The notes below the pieces were generated by a model. The model saw only the letters and a list, made by a program, of their open reading frames with translations. It was not told the DNA's origin and did not search any database. From assembly GCA_947584825.1 (NCBI GenBank), contig CANPWR010000028.1, forward strand, positions 1 to 13,817: a stretch of 13,817 nt of DNA, in the 5' to 3' direction. A program made the translations under genes and the position numbers. The DNA comes from an uncultured Clostridia bacterium. GTDB lineage: Bacteria; Bacillota; Clostridia; Oscillospirales; Ruminococcaceae. This document shows, piece after piece, positions 13,159-13,817 of this stretch (its first letter is position 1; each line of letters starts with the position of its first letter).

Positions 13159-13716
13159 TTAATTTAAAATTATATTAGATTCCCCATCATCCTCATATAT
13201 ATTTTTCAAGATTAGCATTTTACCTTTTAGCAATGCATTATCAATTTTGGAATTATATTCTTTGTAGTCAATATCATTGTGATTTATTTTTTCTATCAAA
13301 TCATCAATAAAATAATTTTCTGGAATAGATTCCCCTGCCCCTGATAACACATACGGGTAATGCGTACCTGTACCTTTTTTAAATTCTTTAATTTCTGTTA
13401 GAGTTATGTCAAAGGTCATCTCTGCACCAAAATCATAAATCAGTTTCAATTTATCTCCAACCTTTAAATCAAGTGTATTTAACTTACTATTGCAAGGTTC
13501 ATATATATCATCATATTCGCCATTTGAAAATTCAAATCTCAACTCATTATACATAATACAAAACAAATGTGATCCACTTAACTCAAAACTTGCCATAATA
13601 GCATAAGCCAATTTTGCTAAAGTACTTATTGATGTTAATTCAATCTTTCTCCAAAACTTTTCTTCTAAACCGCATAATTTCACTTCAAATTCATATACAG
13701 ATGTCTGATTTGGCAT
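13159..13716 (-). CDS. Divergent plasmid pRiA4b ORF-3-like family protein
   Basis: This 185-residue soluble acidic protein has no signal or membrane segment. The opening VYEFEVKLCGLEEKFWRKIEL with FWRKI (21-25), the helix STLAKLAYAIMASFELSGSHLF, and KLIYDFGAEMTFDITL (91-106) follow the pattern of the pRiA4b ORF-3-like family (I/L-W-R-x-I, a G/SHLF-type block, YDFGD). The family's usual Trp and His after YDFG are replaced, so this is a distant member. Its biochemical function is unknown to me; such genes are usually accessory and often near mobile DNA. The start at 13716 lies after GGAGGT (minus strand), with a good promoter upstream. It is AT-rich compared with the core genes. It has no terminator directly after the stop; the module at 12959-13008 may serve. 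Confidence 0.65.
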   Translation of the reverse strand: MPNQTSVYEFEVKLCGLEEKFWRKIELTSISTLAKLAYAIMASFELSGSHLFCIMYNELRFEFSNGEYDDIYEPCNSKLNTLDLKVGDKLKLIYDFGAEMTFDITLTEIKEFKKGTGTHYPYVLSGAGESIPENYFIDDLIEKINHNDIDYKEYNSKIDNALLKGKMLILKNIYEDDGESNIILN

Positions 13717-13747
13717 AGACTTACCTCCAGTTAAATTGATTGTTATT

Positions 13748-13776
13748 ATTATACATCACTATGGATTATTTTTCAA
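13748..13776 (-). promoter_or_regulatory. Sigma-A promoter of the pRiA4b-like gene (minus strand)
   Basis: On minus, TTGAAA (plus 13771-13776), a 17-nt spacer and TATAAT (plus 13748-13753) predict a start near 13741, about 25 nt before the ATG at 13716. Confidence 0.8.
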
Positions 13777-13817
13777 TAATTTCCGACAAAATTATATTTA
13801 ATTTTATGTTATAGTTA

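Overview
This window looks like chromosome of a low-GC, endospore-forming Gram-positive bacterium of class Clostridia, probably near Ruminococcaceae/Oscillospiraceae. That placement is an inference from gene content (spmA, spmB, a spoVB-type flippase, AbrB), from the order dnaG-rpoD and spoVB-mazG-hup-rqcP, and from strong AGGAGG-type ribosome binding sites. It was not checked by any search.

Layout. Positions 1-428 hold no gene. They contain a GC-rich cluster of hairpins, a 100-bp-spaced direct repeat and a terminator module that recurs, inverted, near the right end. A small membrane-anchored protein of unknown function (429-1058) and ribosomal protein L31 (1196-1396) follow, each with a clear sigma-A promoter. 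Next, on the plus strand, come a YigZ/IMPACT-family protein, a dGTPase-like HD hydrolase, DNA primase (dnaG), the housekeeping sigma factor (rpoD) and a membrane-anchored GH25-fold protein. This is the replication/transcription 'macromolecular synthesis' block. An AT-rich hairpin between dnaG and rpoD could set their ratio.

From 7141 to 7802, two terminators meet tail to tail (GH25-fold gene on plus, abrB on minus). The minus-strand AbrB-like regulator has a C-terminal zinc ribbon and a roughly 200-nt leader that can fold into a multi-branched structure starting almost exactly at the predicted transcription start. The sporulation genes spmA and spmB (4-nt overlap) and the spoVB-type flippase follow on plus. 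Then come mazG (own promoter and a structured leader), hup, and the S4-domain protein RqcP. The run flippase-mazG-hup-rqcP matches a conserved Firmicutes neighbourhood that normally continues into yabP, yabQ and divIC. Here it stops after rqcP.

Positions 12459-13158 hold no convincing gene but are not empty. They contain a sigma-A promoter placed directly before a self-contained hairpin RNA with a U-tract (candidate small RNA, about 12727-12806), then a chain of further hairpins, then the second copy of the conserved 15-mer/hairpin/T-tract module, on minus. The last gene (minus, 13159-13716) is a distant member of the plasmid pRiA4b ORF-3-like family, a typical accessory gene with its own promoter.

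Most interesting signals: the paired terminator module with a compensatory base change in its stem; the candidate small RNA; the branched abrB leader; the GH25-fold protein lacking catalytic acids; and a possible ATT start codon for the dGTPase. No complete mobile element, CRISPR array, rRNA or tRNA was found.
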